This document shows positions 61,752 through 64,000 of a stretch of DNA of 64,000 nucleotides, piece after piece; within the stretch, counting starts at the first letter, position 1, and each line of letters opens with the position of its first letter. Position numbers and translations under genes: made by a program. The stretch spans positions 2,337,501-2,401,500 of the forward strand of contig NZ_CP098511.1 in NCBI RefSeq assembly GCF_026222555.1, in the 5' to 3' direction. Below the pieces are notes generated by a model that had not been told where the DNA came from, searched no databases, and saw only the letters and a program-made list of their open reading frames with translations. The stretch comes from Aquimarina sp. ERC-38. Lineage in GTDB: Bacteria; Bacteroidota; Bacteroidia; Flavobacteriales; Flavobacteriaceae.

Positions 61752-62276
61752 TTATTTAATAGAGTCTTTCTTAGCAATAAAACTATTTTTTTCGTCCTTT
61801 AATTTTAAAACATTATTCTCGATTACTTTCATGTTTTTACTTAAATATGCAACAGATTCTTTTAGTTTTTCAACTTCATCCTGTTCAATATAGTTTTTGT
61901 TCTGAGCTATAGTTATTACGGCAATTAAGGAAAGAACTGGTATTAGCGTTTGAATCCAGTTCTTTATTGTATTCCAAAGAATGTTATAATACTCTTTTAA
62001 ATACTTATTACTTAATAGAGATGAATTTGCTTTGTCATGTGCTATGTAACCTTTAAAATTAACATCATAAAAGCTAATTTCCTTTTCCTCAATAAGTCTA
62101 GACGATAAAGCATACAATTCTACTTCTGTGCAGTTTAATTGTTTACACAAGTTATCAAAACTACAGGCATAGTTGTAATTATCAATAGGTTTGTTCGTAA
62201 TGCTAGAAACTAATATTGGATTTATTTGTTTACATAAAATTGATAATAATTTATGTTGCTTTTTCAAAGTATTCAT
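61752..62276 (-). CDS. Unknown single-span membrane protein embedded in the trp operon
   Basis: 174 residues from the ATG at 62276 (MNTLKKQHKLL); an ATG at 62288 would add four residues. A winged-helix-like N-terminal part (about 30-75, SFDNLCKQLNCTEVELYALSSRLIEEKEISFYD) is followed by one membrane segment (about 108-125, WIQTLIPVLSLIAVITIA) and a C-terminal coiled coil (about 130-172, QDEVEKLKESVAYLSKNMKVIENNVLKL). No family is recognised. It lies between trpC (about 14 bases away) and trpF (24 bases), so it is cotranscribed with them; it is not a known trp function. Confidence 0.62.
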   Translation of the reverse strand: MNTLKKQHKLLSILCKQINPILVSSITNKPIDNYNYACSFDNLCKQLNCTEVELYALSSRLIEEKEISFYDVNFKGYIAHDKANSSLLSNKYLKEYYNILWNTIKNWIQTLIPVLSLIAVITIAQNKNYIEQDEVEKLKESVAYLSKNMKVIENNVLKLKDEKNSFIAKKDSIK

Positions 62277-62290
62277 AATTAACCGCATGA

Positions 62291-63073
62291 TTATTCCAAT
62301 TCTTTTATAAATTGAGAAGCACTTGCTCCGGGATTTTCGGTTTTCATGAAGTTTTCACCAATTAAAAACCCCTGATAACCATAGGGTTTTAGTTCTTTAA
62401 TAGCCTCAACACTGCTAATTCCACTTTCAGATACCTTTACAAAGTCATCCGGGATATGCGTGCTTAAATTTTTACTGACCTCAATACTAACTTCAAAAGT
62501 CTTTAGGTTCCGGTTATTGACACCTAACATATCTAATGAAGGCATTATAGATTTTTCTAGTTCTTCTAAATTATGAACTTCTAACAAAACATCTAGCGAA
62601 AGGCTTTTAGCAAACTCCGAAAACTTCTTGATTTCCTCACGAGTTAATACTGTGGCAATGAGTAGAATGACATCTGCTCCGTATGCTTTAGCCTCCAAAA
62701 TTTGGTAAGTGTCTACGATAAATTCCTTACGTAGTAGTGGCATTTGGGTAGCAGCTCGAGCCAGCAGTAAATCGTCCAGCGAACCGCCAAAATACTTTCC
62801 ATCGGTTAACACCGACATTCCGCATGCACCAGCAGTTTCATAATCCAGTGCTACATCCTGTACGCTTACTTTTTGGTTGATTACGGATTTAGAGGGAGAC
62901 CTACGTTTATGTTCTGCGATAATACCCGTATCACTGTTTCGTAAAGCTTGTGCAAGTGAAGTTGTCTCTCTGTCAAATAAAACCGACTGCTCCAATTGTT
63001 TTACAGGTATCAAACTTTTCCGAAGGGCTACTTCTTTACGTTTATCTATTATTATTTTGTCTAGTATGTTCAT
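62291..63073 (-). CDS. trpC: Indole-3-glycerol-phosphate synthase
   Basis: 260 residues. Converts carboxyphenylamino-deoxyribulose phosphate to indoleglycerol phosphate by decarboxylative ring closure. Visible motifs: IIAEHKRRSPSKS (catalytic lysine region), LTDGKYFGGSLDDL, LLRKEFIVDTYQI (with catalytic Lys), VLLEVHNLEEL, LGVNNRNLKTFEVS and SESGISS. It begins within the stop of the GrpB-family gene (ATGA overlap of 4 bases). Confidence 0.97.
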   Translation of the reverse strand: MNILDKIIIDKRKEVALRKSLIPVKQLEQSVLFDRETTSLAQALRNSDTGIIAEHKRRSPSKSVINQKVSVQDVALDYETAGACGMSVLTDGKYFGGSLDDLLLARAATQMPLLRKEFIVDTYQILEAKAYGADVILLIATVLTREEIKKFSEFAKSLSLDVLLEVHNLEELEKSIMPSLDMLGVNNRNLKTFEVSIEVSKNLSTHIPDDFVKVSESGISSVEAIKELKPYGYQGFLIGENFMKTENPGASASQFIKELE

Positions 63074-63717
63074 TTATTTAATTCTGAATTCTGAATTCTG
63101 AATTCAGAATTATTTTGTTTTGCTAATTCGGTTACCTTTATGACAAAATCAGTTTTTCCTTTCTGAAAACTTCTTTTATCTTTAGAAAATCGAGAGGCTA
63201 ATCTTAATTTTAAATCTTCGTACTCTCTTGCTATCTTTTCATTTTTTCTAAGATAATCCCTAAAATAGATTCTATCCCAAATTTGTGAATGAGTTTTAGG
63301 TGTCATGTGTACAAAGAACTTTTGACTATTCTTTCCATCCCTACAAAACCCTTTAGCAAAGATCATATATATAGGACCATATCCATCTTGCATACAATAC
63401 TCATAACCTAAGGATTGCATATCTTTAATAACGGTCTCGTCGAAAAGTCGTTCTTCAGGTATATCAATTAGAATATCAATATAACCTTTTGAACTTAAGT
63501 TGGGTATGGAAGTACTACCAATATGTTCAATATCTAAAGCAATATCTTTACCTAATTTTTTTTCAATTATTAATTTTTCAGTTGAGAAAATAGTTACCCA
63601 TTCGGATTGATAAGGTACCATTTTGATAGGAAATAAAGTTCCCCACTCTTCTACTGTTAATTCTTCTATTTTTTTTTCAGAGACATTCATTTTCGACGTA
63701 TAAAATTCTGAATTCAT
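63070..63717 (-). CDS. GrpB-family (UPF0157) nucleotidyltransferase-like protein
   Basis: 215 residues (a start at 63690, MNVSEKKIEEL, is also possible). The GrpB signature VPYQSEWVTIFSTEKLII, IEHIGSTSIPNLSSKGYIDILIDI and FFVHMTPKTHSQIWDRIYFRDYLR identify the family, related to nucleotidyltransferase folds. The last residues (NNSEFRIQNSELNK) are encoded by TTCTGAATTC-type repeat DNA, and a similar repeat covers the N-terminus (MNSEFYTSKM). Its position between trpD and trpC is atypical and suggests insertion. Confidence 0.85.
   Translation of the reverse strand: MNSEFYTSKMNVSEKKIEELTVEEWGTLFPIKMVPYQSEWVTIFSTEKLIIEKKLGKDIALDIEHIGSTSIPNLSSKGYIDILIDIPEERLFDETVIKDMQSLGYEYCMQDGYGPIYMIFAKGFCRDGKNSQKFFVHMTPKTHSQIWDRIYFRDYLRKNEKIAREYEDLKLRLASRFSKDKRSFQKGKTDFVIKVTELAKQNNSEFRIQNSELNK
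63079..63112. repeat. (GAATTCT)n-type short repeat at the end of the GrpB-family gene
   Basis: The 7-base word CTGAATT recurs head to tail about four times across the last codons of the gene, and the words TTCTGAATTC and ATAATT recur at 63706-63740 near its start. Thus the gene is bracketed by the same short repeats. Confidence 0.6.
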
Positions 63718-63774
63718 AATTTATAATTCCGAATTGCTAAACTTCCAACTCCTTATAATTCATAATTTTTATCT

Positions 63775-63884
63775 TCAACTACCAACTACCAACTACCAAC
63801 TACCAACTACCAACTACCAACTACCAACTACCAACTACCAACTACCAACTACCAATTACCAACTACCAACTACCAACTACCAAC
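63775..63884. repeat. 7-bp tandem repeat, about 15 units (CTACCAA)
   Basis: The unit CTACCAA runs nearly without change for about 107 bases; one unit carries T for C (about 63856). It lies just downstream of the trpD stop and upstream of the GrpB-family gene, on the transcript of the minus-strand trp operon. Units of 7 are not multiples of 3, so length changes would shift any overlapping frame. Confidence 0.95.
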
Positions 63885-63886
63885 AA

Positions 63887-64000
63887 CTATCTACTCAACT
63901 CCTGCACTCGCTGTAAAGCTTTTAATCCTTTTCCGGATAGCAGGGATTCTTTTGCTTTTTCGAAGCCTTGTTTTGGGGTTAAGCCTTCTACGGTTGCAAT
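63887..64000 (-). CDS. trpD: Anthranilate phosphoribosyltransferase, C-terminal end only
   Basis: The window's last bases, read on the minus strand, encode IATVEGLTPKQGFEKAKESL and then LSGKGLKALQRVQELSR followed by a stop at 63887. The AxExAKESLxSGKALxxLxxL pattern is the C-terminus of TrpD, which adds phosphoribosyl to anthranilate. The remaining gene lies to the right of the window. The next genes (GrpB-family, trpC) are downstream on the same strand. Confidence 0.8.
   Translation of the reverse strand: MATVEGLTPKQGFEKAKESLLSGKGLKALQRVQELSR

Noticed and set aside
63775..63884. Possible CRISPR array
   Set aside because: The units are only 7 bases and contiguous, with no spacers and no cas genes; it is a microsatellite.
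63734..63916. Plus-strand frame of QLPTTNY repeats
   Set aside because: It is simply the translation of the 7-bp tandem repeat and runs antisense to the end of trpD.
1..64000. tRNA, rRNA, 4.5S RNA or tmRNA genes
   Set aside because: I looked for cloverleaf-like segments and conserved rRNA words in the gaps and saw none; a covariance-model search would be decisive.

Overview
The window is a low-GC chromosomal segment of a Bacteroidota bacterium, almost certainly a marine Flavobacteriaceae. The reasons are: promoters of the Bacteroidota type (TAnnTTTG at about -7) and no clear Shine-Dalgarno sequences; a type IX secretion C-terminal signal; a FecI/FecR/TonB receptor trio with an STN domain; Rho with an Asn/Arg-rich disordered insert; DUF4293 and M57 'HEIGH' lipoproteins; and a split trp operon. 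I cannot name the genus. No rRNA, tRNA, CRISPR array or intact insertion sequence was seen.

Layout. 1-5.5 kb: enolase (5' end missing), citrate synthase, two arginine-deiminase-superfamily hydrolases (the second CtlX-like) and an Rrf2 regulator. 5.5-10.1 kb: an NAD(P)-binding/DUF2867 protein, a hypothetical gene, argS and a GNAT acetyltransferase. 10.1-20.5 kb: surface and envelope functions, namely a TonB-dependent receptor with its anti-sigma factor and ECF sigma factor, an acidic lipoprotein, a four-domain fasciclin lipoprotein with a recent internal duplication, and a large secreted beta-helix protein with calcium-type repeats, two carbohydrate-binding-like modules and a type IX sorting tail. 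20.8-34.4 kb: mostly housekeeping (ffh, folD, an SH3 protein, msrA, rho, a DUF4293 protein, a phosphodiesterase, truA, an ABC exporter, cdaA, prmA, clpS). This stretch and the 1.2 kb gap after clpS carry four copies of a 0.2 kb intergenic element with terminal inverted repeats. 35.7-42.7 kb: an M57 metalloprotease lipoprotein, then a compact molybdenum-cofactor operon (moeA, modE-like, mobA, moaD, moeB-rhodanese, moaE, moaCB fusion, moaA). 42.7-44.3 kb: an AraC regulator converging on an AhpD-like protein.

44.8-55.8 kb is the most unusual part. A tightly overlapping operon encodes inositol-phosphate synthase, an HD-like protein, a methyltransferase-like protein, a Gfo/Idh/MocA oxidoreductase, a zinc-ribbon metallo-beta-lactamase-like protein and a YcaO protein. 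It is followed by a sugar-phosphate isomerase-like protein overlapping a family-4 glycosyltransferase, and, beyond a decayed toxin-antitoxin module, a PIG-L deacetylase. Inositol synthesis, glycosyltransfer and deacetylation recall the first steps of mycothiol assembly. The added dehydrogenase, isomerase, methyltransferase and YcaO suggest a different, undescribed inositol-derived metabolite. No precursor peptide or cysteine ligase is visible.

55.8-64 kb: a DUF2130 protein, a caspase-like protein flanked by cassette-like sequences, and the trp genes on the minus strand (trpD end, trpC, trpF, trpB, trpA) interleaved with a GrpB-family gene and two unknown genes. trpF carries about 40 in-frame extra codons made of palindromic repeat elements. 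A 7-bp tandem repeat of about 15 units separates trpD from the GrpB-family gene.
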